A DNA stretch of 6,574 bases from an uncultured beta proteobacterium (GCA_903870955.1 CAIQEX010000293.1:1-6574); one strand, 5' to 3'; shown: positions 1-6,574, numbered from the stretch's first letter. The notes: generated from the letters alone by a model not told the origin. Made by a program: numbers and translations.

Positions 1-227
1 ATCAGAATGCGCAGGTTCACGGCACTGTAGTCACGCCGATACAACCACATCCCCATCACATCCGAAATAACGAAAATCGGCAACAGCAGCACAGCCGCCT
101 TGACGGGAGACATCAGCAAGGACAAAAGCGGAACCGCCAGCATGCCCACGGCGGGTAGCCCCCCTTTGGAGAGTCCAACCAACAAAGCCGCCAAGCCGGC
201 GAGAAAGAAGAAGGTGTCGAAATGCAA
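1..227 (-). CDS. TauE/SafE-family membrane permease, N-terminal part (runs off left edge)
   Basis: This is the first 75 codons of an integral inner-membrane protein; the rest lies beyond the left edge. Read from the TTG at 227-225, residues 6-19 form a hydrophobic helix (FFFLAGLAALLVGL), followed by the loop SKGGLP (20-25). More hydrophobic segments follow at about 27-39 and 44-62, ending in the positively charged WLYRR. A first helix closing in a GLSKGG-type turn is typical of TauE/SafE (former DUF81) permeases, which are thought to export sulfite, sulfonates or other organic anions; the substrate cannot be told here. No in-frame ATG exists upstream. The TTG has a Shine-Dalgarno-like AGGGA six bases ahead, so I chose it. 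It begins two bases after the stop of the HAD phosphatase gene, which suggests the last place in an operon and translational coupling. The family call is from pattern recognition only. Confidence 0.82.
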   Translation of the reverse strand, partial: MHFDTFFFLAGLAALLVGLSKGGLPAVGMLAVPLLSLLMSPVKAAVLLLPIFVISDVMGMWLYRRDYSAVNLRIL

Positions 228-229
228 GG

Positions 230-886
230 CTAGTCCCTGGAATTGAGCATGACGTCCAGGTCCAGCAGATTGCGGATGCATTGAACCCTAGGGGCCAGCT
301 CCAGTGGCAAACCGGACTCGGGCAGCAAGCAAAAAACGCGCATGCCAGCGGCCAGCCCTGCCTCAATGCCGGGCACACTGTCCTCGACCACGGCGCAATA
401 TCGTGGCGCGACGCCGAGCACCTTCGCGGCATGCAGAAACAGCCCAGGATCGGGCTTAAAAATGCCTACCTCGTAGGCGCTGAAAATGTGTTCTGGAAAA
501 TATGGGCGCAACCCGGTCAGGCCCAAAGTCAGTTCCACCTTTTCGCGCGGGCCGTTGGTGGCGACACAAAACGGAATTTGCAGTCCACCCAGCAACTCGA
601 AAGCACCGGGAATGACAGCCAGCCCTTCGCTAAACCGCAAAGCCTGCGCGGCACGCACCTTGCGCGCAAAATCCTCTGCAAAAAATGGAGGGACCTGGGG
701 CAACTGCGCTTCAACCCAGGCAATGCAGTCGGCCATGCGCACACCACGAAACTGCTGGTGTGCCTGCTCGCGGGTGAATGTCAGGCCCAACGCGCAGGCC
801 TGTTCATGGATCACGTCCATGCCCGGCACTTCGCTGTCTACCAGGGTGCCATCACAATCGAATATGACCGCCTGAATGGCCTCCAT
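230..886 (-). CDS. HAD-superfamily (subfamily IA) phosphatase, YieH-like
   Basis: A 218-residue cytosolic HAD hydrolase that probably dephosphorylates a small phosphorylated metabolite. All four HAD motifs are visible. Motif I is DCDGTLVDSE with nucleophile D10 and acid/base D12; motif II is VATNGP with T110; motif III is K144 in FKPDP; motif IV is VVEDS with E168-D169. Residues about 18-90 form the helical cap typical of subfamily IA. The stretches CVATNGPREK and YFPEHIFSAYEVG...KPDP closely resemble E. coli YieH, reported to act on 6-phosphogluconate; related enzymes act on phosphoglycolate or sugar phosphates, so the substrate is open. I chose the ATG at 886-884, which puts motif I at the usual distance from the N-terminus and has AAAGG seven bases upstream. 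The frame is open further upstream to 961, but that part overlaps mgsA and reads as low-grade sequence. The gene starts 11 bases after the mgsA stop. Confidence 0.93.
   Translation of the reverse strand: MEAIQAVIFDCDGTLVDSEVPGMDVIHEQACALGLTFTREQAHQQFRGVRMADCIAWVEAQLPQVPPFFAEDFARKVRAAQALRFSEGLAVIPGAFELLGGLQIPFCVATNGPREKVELTLGLTGLRPYFPEHIFSAYEVGIFKPDPGLFLHAAKVLGVAPRYCAVVEDSVPGIEAGLAAGMRVFCLLPESGLPLELAPRVQCIRNLLDLDVMLNSRD
234..238 (-). promoter_or_regulatory. Ribosome binding site deciding the TTG start of the permease
   Basis: The minus strand reads AGGGA here, six bases before the TTG at 227-225. The motif lies within the last codons of the upstream phosphatase gene. Since the frame has no ATG or GTG between here and the hydrophobic first helix, this site supports the TTG start. 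Confidence 0.5.
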
Positions 887-897
887 CACGGCACCTT

Positions 898-1281
898 TCA
901 CGCCGACGCCGCCATCCATTGCTTGAGGATCAGACGCGCCGTGGTCAGGTTGGTGGCGCAAGGCACGTCATGCACATCGCATGCCCGCACCAGTGCGTTG
1001 ATGTCTGGCTCGTGGGGTTGTGGCGTCATGGGGTCGCGCAGGAAAATGATGCCGTCAACTTCCCCAACCGCCAAGCGCGCGCCAATCTGGAGGTCGCCAC
1101 CCAGTGGGCCGCTGAGCATGCGCTCCACGTCAAGCCCAACCTCGGCAGCCAGGCGCCCACCCGTGGTCCCGGTGGCGCACAAGGTGCATTGCGCCAGGAA
1201 GGGGGCAAACTCCCGCGCCAAAACAACCATGTCGGCCTTCTTGTTGTCGTGGGCGATCAGGGCAATGCGGAACTTTTTCAT
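898..1281 (-). CDS. mgsA: Methylglyoxal synthase
   Basis: A 127-residue cytosolic enzyme that converts dihydroxyacetone phosphate to methylglyoxal and phosphate, a bypass of lower glycolysis used when phosphorylated sugars build up. The family signature is complete over the core: AHDNKK with H11 and D12, ATGTTGG (36-42) for phosphate binding, [13 protein letters not shown] with the catalytic aspartate D63, and [14 protein letters not shown] with H90 and D93. These correspond to His19, Asp20, Asp71, His98 and Asp101 of the E. coli enzyme. The protein ends soon after [11 protein letters not shown], so it is about 25 residues shorter than E. coli MgsA (152) and lacks the C-terminal tail carrying Arg150. 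I chose the ATG at 1281-1279 ([12 protein letters not shown]), with a weak purine-rich GAAGAGA just ahead; the frame extends nine codons upstream without better support. It is followed closely by the phosphatase and permease genes. Confidence 0.96.
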   Translation of the reverse strand: MKKFRIALIAHDNKKADMVVLAREFAPFLAQCTLCATGTTGGRLAAEVGLDVERMLSGPLGGDLQIGARLAVGEVDGIIFLRDPMTPQPHEPDINALVRACDVHDVPCATNLTTARLILKQWMAASA

Positions 1282-1310
1282 GGATCTCTTCAGTCGAATG
1301 CAAAGCACGC

Positions 1311-1339
1311 ACTGTACTGGCCCCGCAGTTACATGGAAA
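1311..1339 (-). promoter_or_regulatory. Possible sigma-70 promoter ahead of mgsA
   Basis: On the minus strand TTTCCA (1339-1334) and TACAGT (1316-1311) are separated by 17 bases, and each matches the consensus at four of six positions. Transcription would begin near 1304, about 23 bases before the mgsA ATG. The site lies in the 64-base gap after the YdgA-like gene, so mgsA may have its own promoter as well as read-through. Matches of this quality also occur by chance. Confidence 0.25.
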
Positions 1340-1345
1340 GCTCTT

Positions 1346-2671
1346 TTACCGGTTTGCAGTCGGAGGCCGAAATGGCTCGCCGTTGACCGTCAGATTTCCG
1401 CCTATGAAGTCAAGGGTACTGAGCAGCGTCCCATGCTCGAGGCGAAGCCACTTCAGCTTCAATGGCAACTCCAATAGTTTGTTGGTCACCTCCAACGCAG
1501 CGTCCTCGACCATTGGGTCTGACACGGTGCTGCCCGGCGCAGCCTCTGCTGCAAGCTTGCTTCGTACCACCCTGCGTGAAATTTCCATGAGCAAATCTTT
1601 GGGTGCGTGGAAATTGATATGCAGATTCAGTTTTGGCAGGAGCGACATGGGTGCGTCCCAATCAGCATCCTGGACATGGTCAAAGCCCACGCGGCCATCC
1701 AGGCCGGCCGTCATGCCGTGGTACTGGACCGATACATCCTGAATGTCGAGGGCTCCCCCGCTCTTCAGTGTGGCGATGCCCAGAGTGCGGAACATGCGCA
1801 AAGTTGTGGCGGCCGTTGCATCGGCGGGCATTTTGCTTTGGGCAATGCGCTTCTGGCTTTCACCAAATGAGGCCAACGCCTTGCCATCAATATTGCTGAA
1901 GCGGTAGGCTGAATGCACCGGGCCCAATTGGTCGCCCCCCCAGTTGATGGACTGCGTAACGCTGTCTACCTCCACGTCAACCAGCGTGCCGCGCTTCTTC
2001 ACGTCTGTCTTGATGACCGTGTCATCCACCTTCAGGTGAATATCTTTCTTGACGACGTCCACCGAAAGATGACCCAGCTTGAATTCAGCGCGTCCAAACC
2101 ACAGTCCCGGATCTTTTCGCGTTTGATTCTCGGTATACGTGATGTCATGGGCATAAAACTGCACCTCGTTTTCGACATCCACGTGGATCGATGGCAATGA
2201 CGCTGTGCCCCCATATTGGGTGTTGTGCTTGCGGTATACCGATTTTCCGGTGAGGGCAGAGATTTGGGTTGTGACTCGACTCTTAGGGTCGCGATGATTC
2301 AAAGCGTCCAATACGTAAGAGATCTCGGCTTGGCCGTCTTTGAATATTCTGGTTTTGAAATGCAGGGGATGATCACTGCCATACAAAGGAAGCAACTTCT
2401 TCTTGGTCTCAGTCGAGAAGTCAAATTTCTTGATCTGAACCAGTTTGGATGCAGGGTTGTCATTGATCAAAAGGGGTGTTAACTCGTTCGATGCGGCCGT
2501 GAAACCCTGAAATAGTTCAGAGTTCGTCAGGTTGTCGACCGCGCGTTTGGCGGCGTCGGCATCGGCAACCACTGCGGGCAACTGCGGTGGTGCAGCATTT
2601 TGTGCATGCGCGGTGGCCGTCAGCAGGAGTGCTCCAAGCAACGTGGAACGATAAATAGTTTGTGTTTTCAT
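1346..2671 (-). CDS. Exported YdgA/DUF945-like protein
   Basis: A 441-residue protein with a clear signal peptide: MKTQTIYR, then a hydrophobic core at residues 10-21, with likely cleavage after AHA (23). The mature part should lie in the periplasm or be membrane-associated. It alternates short beta-strand-like stretches (for example [43 protein letters not shown]) with polar loops, and ends in [20 protein letters not shown]. The LASFGE motif near residue 270 and the C-terminal TVNG-type ending recall E. coli YdgA (DUF945), whose molecular function is poorly known. E. coli YdgA is about 500 residues and keeps an N-terminal membrane anchor, whereas this protein appears cleavable and shorter. 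I prefer the ATG at 2671-2669 because it gives a standard signal peptide. An in-frame ATG at 2698-2696 would add nine residues and directly follows a possible upstream ORF. Neither start has a good Shine-Dalgarno site. The family assignment is moderate. Confidence 0.8.
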   Translation of the reverse strand: MKTQTIYRSTLLGALLLTATAHAQNAAPPQLPAVVADADAAKRAVDNLTNSELFQGFTAASNELTPLLINDNPASKLVQIKKFDFSTETKKKLLPLYGSDHPLHFKTRIFKDGQAEISYVLDALNHRDPKSRVTTQISALTGKSVYRKHNTQYGGTASLPSIHVDVENEVQFYAHDITYTENQTRKDPGLWFGRAEFKLGHLSVDVVKKDIHLKVDDTVIKTDVKKRGTLVDVEVDSVTQSINWGGDQLGPVHSAYRFSNIDGKALASFGESQKRIAQSKMPADATAATTLRMFRTLGIATLKSGGALDIQDVSVQYHGMTAGLDGRVGFDHVQDADWDAPMSLLPKLNLHINFHAPKDLLMEISRRVVRSKLAAEAAPGSTVSDPMVEDAALEVTNKLLELPLKLKWLRLEHGTLLSTLDFIGGNLTVNGEPFRPPTANR

Positions 2672-2698
2672 TGGCAGCGGGAGTGACCCAAAAAGCAT

Positions 2699-2782
2699 TC
2701 AAGGAAGGCGCAGGTTGCAGCAGCGACAGGGCTTACACGCAGCCATCGCAGCCATCGCAGCCATCGCAGCCATCGCAGCCAT
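2699..2782 (-). CDS. Possible upstream ORF encoded by the 9-bp repeat (27 residues)
   Basis: On the minus strand the repeat unit reads ATGGCTGCG, so each unit codes for Met-Ala-Ala. Starting at the first ATG (2782-2780), the frame gives five Met-Ala-Ala units and then CKPCRCCNLRLP before TGA at 2701-2699. The TGA is immediately followed by an ATG (2698-2696) in frame with the YdgA-like protein. The minus strand reads TAAGG (2792-2788) five bases before the first ATG, a partial Shine-Dalgarno match. The unit length is a multiple of three, so gain or loss of units would not shift the frame. This may be a leader peptide or simply a chance reading of a repeat; nothing proves that it is translated. 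Confidence 0.25.
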   Translation of the reverse strand: MAAMAAMAAMAAMAACKPCRCCNLRLP

Positions 2783-2789
2783 CGCAGCC
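2738..2789. repeat. 9-bp tandem repeat (GCAGCCATC), about 5.8 copies
   Basis: Five perfect copies of GCAGCCATC (2739-2783) are followed by a partial copy GCAGCC (2784-2789); the base at 2738 also fits the period. The array is exact, with no diverged unit, which suggests recent expansion by slippage. It lies in the 155-base gap between the two exported-protein genes, upstream of the YdgA-like start and within its probable 5' leader. Copy number is likely to vary between strains. Confidence 0.97.
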
Positions 2790-2826
2790 TTAGGGAAGTA
2801 GATTTCTATTCTGTAGTCGATGTGGC

Positions 2827-3687
2827 TCAGACACCTGCCTTGTCTTTTTTGACAAGGAGTTGCTTTCCAAAATCGTGTGCCGACTGCGTGAAAGCCGTAT
2901 CCAACCCTTGGTACATGATATCCATCATCCGCATGGCGGTATCACCCGAGAGAAACTGCAAATAGCCCTCCAACTCCTCGTCAGCCACCGGGTCATAGAC
3001 CATTGCTGAAAGAGCCATCGTTTGCCCCATGGTTGACGCAATCATCTGCGGTCTTTTCGCTTGCAAGGCTGCATGAAACATTTTGATAGCCTCACCTGCT
3101 TGGTGTGTTTGGGAGGACACGATGCCGCTGAAAACGGCCACTCCGGTATGGATGGACATATCCACATTCATCGCGACTGATCGAGAGGCCTTGATGATCG
3201 CCGTGATCAGTGCCTGGCGCTTTGGTGACGCATTTTCGAGTGTCTGGTTACCCTCATTGAGGGCAGCGTTTACGTCACCCATGTTCGCTGTTGCAGCCTC
3301 CTCCCGAGCTGTAATCAATTGCCCCGCCGCACTGTCGTACCACGCCATGGCTTGCGTCATTTGCTCCGGCTTCATTTGCTTTGCCACAGAATCCACCAAG
3401 GCCTTCTGCATGCGTGCAGGCGCGAATGATTGCGCGGCGATCTTGGCCATCCTGTTGACTTCTGCTTCGGGAATGGATGCCTTCATCGGCGACTGCAGCA
3501 GACCCGCCTGAACCTGTAGGGGTATTGCCTCCACTTGGGCCCAGAGCCCTGATTTTCGGATCAGCTTTTCTGCCAGTGCGCTGGAGACCTGCGCCGTCGC
3601 GGCCACGCAGAAAGTGGTCAATAACAGAAGGGTGAGTAATTTGCCTGGCAGTCGTTTCACGGAAGTTCTCCTTTGCATGGTTTTCAT
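2827..3687 (-). CDS. Exported DUF2059-like protein, methionine-rich
   Basis: A 286-residue exported protein of unknown function. The N-terminus is a long signal peptide: basic MKTMQRRTSVKRLPGK, then LLTLLLLTTFCVA, with likely cleavage after ATA near residue 32. The rest is predicted helical and soluble, with no further membrane helix. Two stretches recall the DUF2059 family of proteobacterial periplasmic proteins: SPMKASIPEAEVNRM...KQMKPEQMTQAMAWYDSAAGQLITAREEA in the first half, and ELEGYLQFLSGDTAMRMMDIM near the end, both of the 'helix, then residue pair ending in a Gly-containing turn' type. I see no catalytic motif. About 20 methionines are present, roughly 7 percent of the residues. I chose the ATG at 3687-3685 because AAGG sits nine bases upstream and the signal peptide begins there; the frame is open to 3765. 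The gene may be read together with the YdgA-like gene downstream. The family call is tentative. Confidence 0.78.
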   Translation of the reverse strand: MKTMQRRTSVKRLPGKLLTLLLLTTFCVAATAQVSSALAEKLIRKSGLWAQVEAIPLQVQAGLLQSPMKASIPEAEVNRMAKIAAQSFAPARMQKALVDSVAKQMKPEQMTQAMAWYDSAAGQLITAREEAATANMGDVNAALNEGNQTLENASPKRQALITAIIKASRSVAMNVDMSIHTGVAVFSGIVSSQTHQAGEAIKMFHAALQAKRPQMIASTMGQTMALSAMVYDPVADEELEGYLQFLSGDTAMRMMDIMYQGLDTAFTQSAHDFGKQLLVKKDKAGV

Positions 3688-3861
3688 TTTGAAAGACCTT
3701 TTCTTGCCTGACAAATGGTAGAGAAACGCAGCCCGCCGCACATCCGTAATCGCGCAGGACGACACTGTGTGTAATTACGTAGGCGACCGACGCGGGACAG
3801 ACTTTTCCTGAATGCAATCTGCGGCGTTTCTGCAGCCCGTCCTAAGCCCAGCGAATGGCCA
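3688..3861. other. Intergenic region ahead of the DUF2059-like gene
   Basis: A 174-base gap between two minus-strand genes, with no convincing ORF. It holds AAGG at 3700-3697 as ribosome binding site for the downstream gene. It also has a cluster of symmetric words: the near-palindrome ACACTGTGT (3762-3770), the perfect palindrome GTAATTAC (3771-3778), and the inverted pair CGTAAT (3745-3750) and ATTACG (3774-3779) separated by 23 bases. These might be operator sites. I could not find a well-spaced sigma-70 promoter or a strong hairpin followed by a U-run. Confidence 0.35.
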
Positions 3862-4428
3862 CTACGGGGTGGAAAAGGAATCAGCCCACTTCTCCAACGA
3901 CGCAACCGCCGAAGACAAGCCGACGGCTTTTTGTACGGTGGCGCGCCAACTCTCGGAATCCACCATCACGCCATATTGGTACAGAGGGCGTTCTTTGCGG
4001 CGTTTGGCGATCAGGTCGGCCATTTCGGACTCGCTGATGCGCTGTCCGAGCGAGGCCAATACGGCCTGCTTTTGGGGCAACATCCCTGACACCCGCATCA
4101 GCTTGACCAGCCGCTGGTGCAGCTCCGTGTTGTCATGCAATGCCTTGGCCTGCTGAAAAATGCGTTCGTTCAGCAGCGCGGCCATCAAAACCTCATCGCT
4201 GGTATTCAGGGCCGTCCAGACAATGCGGCCTTCGAAAGGCGACAGTTGGCGTTTGAGCTCCAGTTGGGGCTCGGCTATTTCACGGGCATGAAAAAAATTG
4301 AAGCCAACCTCGTTCCAGCCCAAAGCATCGATCGGCTCCCACAAGTCGTTCCAGCGAAGGCGCAGCCCGATACTGATATGGCTGTGGCGATCTTCGATTC
4401 TGGAAACAGATTTTTGGCTTGATGTCAT
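3862..4428 (-). CDS. Uncharacterised 188-residue protein, possible PilZ-like N-terminus
   Basis: I do not recognise this protein with confidence. It has no signal peptide or membrane helix and should be cytosolic. Residues about 10-71 have a beta-rich pattern: RIEDR (10-14), then IDALGWNEVGFNFF (33-46), QLELKRQL (55-62) and FEGRIVW (65-71). The order 'RxxxR, Asp-x-x-Gly-x-x-x-x-Gly-phi, then Leu-rich strand, then F-x-G-x-I-V-W' resembles a degenerate PilZ domain, the cyclic-di-GMP binding beta-barrel, but the usual D-x-S-x-x-G is not exact, so binding is doubtful. Residues 72-188 are mostly helical and charged, with several basic stretches (AKRRKERP) and conserved-looking Trp and Tyr. I chose the only ATG at the head of the frame (4428-4426); there is no clear Shine-Dalgarno. 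It is transcribed away from mutS across a 151-base gap. It is real by its length, sensible composition and a good upstream promoter candidate. Confidence 0.75.
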   Translation of the reverse strand: MTSSQKSVSRIEDRHSHISIGLRLRWNDLWEPIDALGWNEVGFNFFHAREIAEPQLELKRQLSPFEGRIVWTALNTSDEVLMAALLNERIFQQAKALHDNTELHQRLVKLMRVSGMLPQKQAVLASLGQRISESEMADLIAKRRKERPLYQYGVMVDSESWRATVQKAVGLSSAVASLEKWADSFSTP

Positions 4429-4476
4429 TGCAGACCAGAAGTTGGCGGTTGGCGATGGCCACGGGCCGCTGGACGC

Positions 4477-4507
4477 ATTGTAAATTCAGCGCCAGACCTT
4501 GGGTCAA
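4477..4507 (-). promoter_or_regulatory. Candidate sigma-70 promoter for the 188-residue gene
   Basis: On the minus strand TTGACC (4507-4502) and TACAAT (4482-4477) each match the consensus at five of six positions. The spacer is 19 bases, longer than the ideal 17. Transcription would begin near 4470, giving a leader of about 40 bases. The site sits in the divergent gap shared with mutS. For mutS itself I saw no equally good promoter. Confidence 0.4.
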
Positions 4508-4579
4508 GTCGAAGTCCCATAGTGAAATCGCGACCGCGAGCAACCATCTGCACCGCCTGTTATTGATAGACTCCCTGCG

Positions 4580-6574
4580 ATGACCGAAGACCTCAAGCAA
4601 CACACCCCCATGATGGCCCAGTATCTGGCCCTCAAAGCGGACTTCCCGGACACATTGCTGTTCTACCGCATGGGTGATTTTTATGAGATGTTTTATGGCG
4701 ATGCCGAAAAGGCGTCACGCCTGCTCGACATCACGCTCACCGCACGCGGCCAAAGCGCCGGGCAGCCCATCCCGATGGCTGGCGTGCCTTTCCATGCGAT
4801 GGAAGGCTATCTGGCCAAGCTGATTCGCCAGGGTGAATCGGTGGCGATATGCGAGCAGATTGGCGAAGTGGGCGGCAAGGGCCCGGTGGAGCGCAAGGTC
4901 ATGCGGGTGGTGACGCCCGGCACACTGACCGACTCCGAACTGCTGAATGAGAAGACCGAGTCCATGCTCATGGCCGTGCACCAGGGCCCGCGCAACCGCT
5001 GCGGCCTGGCATGGCTGTCGGTGACGCAGGGCATTGTCTTTTTGGCCGAATGCGCGCCTGACGCGCTGGCCGCCTGGGTCAGCCGCGTGTCACCCAGCGA
5101 ATTGGCCTACAGCGCCAATGTCACCAACACCTTTGAAGACCGGTTGAAGCGCATGCGCATGGGCACCTCGGTGTTTTTAACCGCCCGCCCGGAATTTCAG
5201 TTCGACGCAGTCTTGGGCCAAACCAAACTGCTGGAAGCCCTGCAGGCCGCCAGCCTGACCAGTTGGAACGCGCAAGACCTGCCGCTGGCCCACGCCGCCG
5301 CTGCCGCCCTGCTGGCCTATGCCGAACACACCCAGGGCAGAAACCTCACGCACATCAGCAGTGTGCAGGTACAGCGCGACGATGCCTTGATCGACCTGCC
5401 CGCCACCACGCGCCGCAACCTGGAACTGGTGCAAACACTGCGCGGTGAAGACTCGCCCACCCTGTTCTCGTTGCTGGACAGCTGCATGACTGGCATGGGT
5501 AGTCGTGCACTCAAACGCTGGCTGCTGGAGCCCAAGCGCGAGCGCACGGAAGCACGGCAGCGCCTGCAGGCTATACACAGGCTGCATACGGGCGCCAACA
5601 CCAACCTGTGGCAGACCTTGCGCCAGCAACTCAAAGGCTGCGCCGATGCCGAGCGCATCACCGCCCGCATGGCCTTGCGCCAGGTGCGCCCGCGAGAACT
5701 GGTGGCACTGCTGCTGACGCTGCAGAAAACACAGAGCTTGTCGCAGCACCTGCAGGGTCTGGACGGAGCCCTCGGCGCCATGGCCGACGCGCTGGTGCCC
5801 CCGCCAGAATGCGCCCACCTGATTGCCTCGGCCATTGCACCCGAACCGTCCGCAATGGTGCGCGACGGTGGCGTGATTGCCAACGGTTTTGATGCCGAGT
5901 TGGATGAACTGCGCGGCATTCAAACCAACTGTGATGCCTTCCTGTTGGACCTCGAAGTGCGCGAAAAGGCACGCAGTGGCATTGCCAATTTGCGCGTGCA
6001 GTTCAACCGCGTACATGGCTTCTACATCGAGGTCAGCGCGGCCCAGGCCGGCAATGTGCCGGAGGATTACCGGCGTCGCCAAACGCTGAAAAACGCGGAG
6101 CGCTTCATCACACCTGAGCTGAAGGCCTTTGAAGACAAGGCACTCTCGGCCCAGGAGCGTGCGCTGGCGCGTGAGAAGTGGCTGTTTGAGCAAGTGCTGG
6201 ACCAGCTGCAGGCCTTTGTGCCCATGCTGACGCAAACCGCCCAAGCGCTGGCCGCGCTGGATGCGCTTTGCGCCCTGACCGAGCGCGCCTTGACGCTGGA
6301 TTGGTGCGCGCCACAGTTTGTCGAGCAACCCTGCATCGACATCACGCAAGGGCGCCATCCGGTGGTGCAAGCACGTCTGGCGGAGCTATCGAGTGGCAAT
6401 TTCATCGCCAACGACACGCATCTGGGCGCCAAGCAGCGCATGCAAATGATCACCGGCCCCAACATGGGCGGCAAGTCCACCTATATGCGCCAGGTCGCAC
6501 TCATCGTGCTGCTGGCCGGCATGGGCAGCCATGTGCCCGCGTCAGCCTGCACGCTGGGACCGATAGACGCCATC
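4580..6574 (+). CDS. mutS: DNA mismatch repair ATPase MutS, N-terminal three quarters (runs off right edge)
   Basis: MutS binds base mismatches and small loops in newly replicated DNA and recruits MutL to start repair. The 665 codons present are uninterrupted. The mismatch-reading motif F34-Y35-E36 lies in GDFYEMF. It is followed by [29 protein letters not shown] and [15 protein letters not shown] of domain I, then the connector, the helical core and the clamp. [20 protein letters not shown] starts at 426, [12 protein letters not shown] at 498 and GRHPVV at 591. The Walker A loop GPNMGGKST is at 626-634. The Walker B motif, the signature region and the C-terminal dimerisation part lie beyond the edge; the family is usually about 850-880 residues. 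The ATG at 4580 gives the normal N-terminus (…QHTPMM…YL.LK). No clear Shine-Dalgarno is visible ahead of it (CTCCCTGCG), which is odd but does not favour another start. The gene is transcribed alone, away from its left neighbour. Confidence 0.99.
   Translation, partial: MTEDLKQHTPMMAQYLALKADFPDTLLFYRMGDFYEMFYGDAEKASRLLDITLTARGQSAGQPIPMAGVPFHAMEGYLAKLIRQGESVAICEQIGEVGGKGPVERKVMRVVTPGTLTDSELLNEKTESMLMAVHQGPRNRCGLAWLSVTQGIVFLAECAPDALAAWVSRVSPSELAYSANVTNTFEDRLKRMRMGTSVFLTARPEFQFDAVLGQTKLLEALQAASLTSWNAQDLPLAHAAAAALLAYAEHTQGRNLTHISSVQVQRDDALIDLPATTRRNLELVQTLRGEDSPTLFSLLDSCMTGMGSRALKRWLLEPKRERTEARQRLQAIHRLHTGANTNLWQTLRQQLKGCADAERITARMALRQVRPRELVALLLTLQKTQSLSQHLQGLDGALGAMADALVPPPECAHLIASAIAPEPSAMVRDGGVIANGFDAELDELRGIQTNCDAFLLDLEVREKARSGIANLRVQFNRVHGFYIEVSAAQAGNVPEDYRRRQTLKNAERFITPELKAFEDKALSAQERALAREKWLFEQVLDQLQAFVPMLTQTAQALAALDALCALTERALTLDWCAPQFVEQPCIDITQGRHPVVQARLAELSSGNFIANDTHLGAKQRMQMITGPNMGGKSTYMRQVALIVLLAGMGSHVPASACTLGPIDAI

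Noticed and set aside
31..432. Minus-strand open frame of 133 codons spanning the phosphatase-permease junction
   Set aside because: It is out of frame with both the phosphatase motifs and the hydrophobic permease helices, and is rich in Arg, Cys and Trp.
887..961. N-terminal extension of the HAD phosphatase to an ATG at 961
   Set aside because: It would overlap mgsA by 64 bases and push the DCDGT motif about 25 residues away from its usual place. The ATG at 886 has a good ribosome binding site.
281..1477. Long plus-strand open frame of 398 codons across the phosphatase and mgsA genes
   Set aside because: It lies antisense to two clearly identified genes whose motifs are intact. Its translation has no recognisable domain and its composition is that of a reverse-strand shadow of GC-rich coding DNA.
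2741..2789. CRISPR-like array
   Set aside because: The units are nine bases and directly contiguous, with no spacers, so this is a simple tandem repeat.
3275..3817. Minus-strand open frame of 180 codons overlapping the DUF2059-like gene
   Set aside because: It is in a different frame from the one with signal peptide and family-like pattern, and its sequence shows no sensible composition.
3821..3840. Transcription terminator after the 188-residue gene
   Set aside because: CTGCGGCGTTTCTGCAG can form only a four-pair stem and no T-run follows on the relevant strand.
4518..4580. Promoter and Shine-Dalgarno site for mutS
   Set aside because: I looked for paired -35/-10 boxes and a purine-rich site on the plus strand and found only poor matches (for example CATAGT without a spaced -35), so none is listed.
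5177..6370. Minus-strand open frame of 397 codons inside mutS
   Set aside because: It is antisense to an uninterrupted, highly conserved mutS. The translation is Gln/His/Gly-rich and low in complexity, as expected of a shadow frame.

Overview
The window looks like an ordinary chromosomal segment from a betaproteobacterium. Burkholderiales, probably Comamonadaceae-like, is my inference: it rests on the fairly GC-rich, C/G-ending codon use, the MutS sequence style and the protein families present, not on any database search. I found no RNA genes, CRISPR arrays, insertion sequences, phage genes or defence genes.

Layout, left to right. Positions 1-227 (minus strand) hold the start of a TauE/SafE-type membrane permease that runs off the left edge. 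Next come a YieH-like HAD phosphatase (230-886, minus) and methylglyoxal synthase mgsA (898-1281, minus). An exported protein of the YdgA/DUF945 type follows (1346-2671, minus). A 155-base gap after it contains a striking 9-bp tandem repeat (2738-2789) that encodes a possible short upstream ORF (2699-2782). Then come a second exported protein, DUF2059-like and methionine-rich (2827-3687, minus), a 174-base gap, and a small uncharacterised protein with a possible degenerate PilZ-like N-terminus (3862-4428, minus). A 151-base divergent intergenic region separates this from mutS (4580 to the right edge, plus), which is present to just past its Walker A motif.

How the genes may work together: mgsA, the HAD phosphatase and the permease are packed with gaps of 11 and 2 bases, so they are probably co-transcribed. 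The mgsA product diverts dihydroxyacetone phosphate to methylglyoxal, the HAD protein probably removes phosphate from a small phosphorylated metabolite, and the permease probably moves an organic or sulfur-containing anion. A shared pathway is only a guess. The two exported proteins upstream lie on the same strand and could be read into the same cluster. mutS is a stand-alone housekeeping mismatch-repair gene transcribed the other way.

I do not see a convincing new multi-gene system. The most unusual element is the in-frame 9-bp repeat ahead of the YdgA-like gene. It forms a Met-Ala-Ala repeat peptide ORF ending in a Cys-rich tail, and its TGA abuts an ATG in the frame of the downstream gene.
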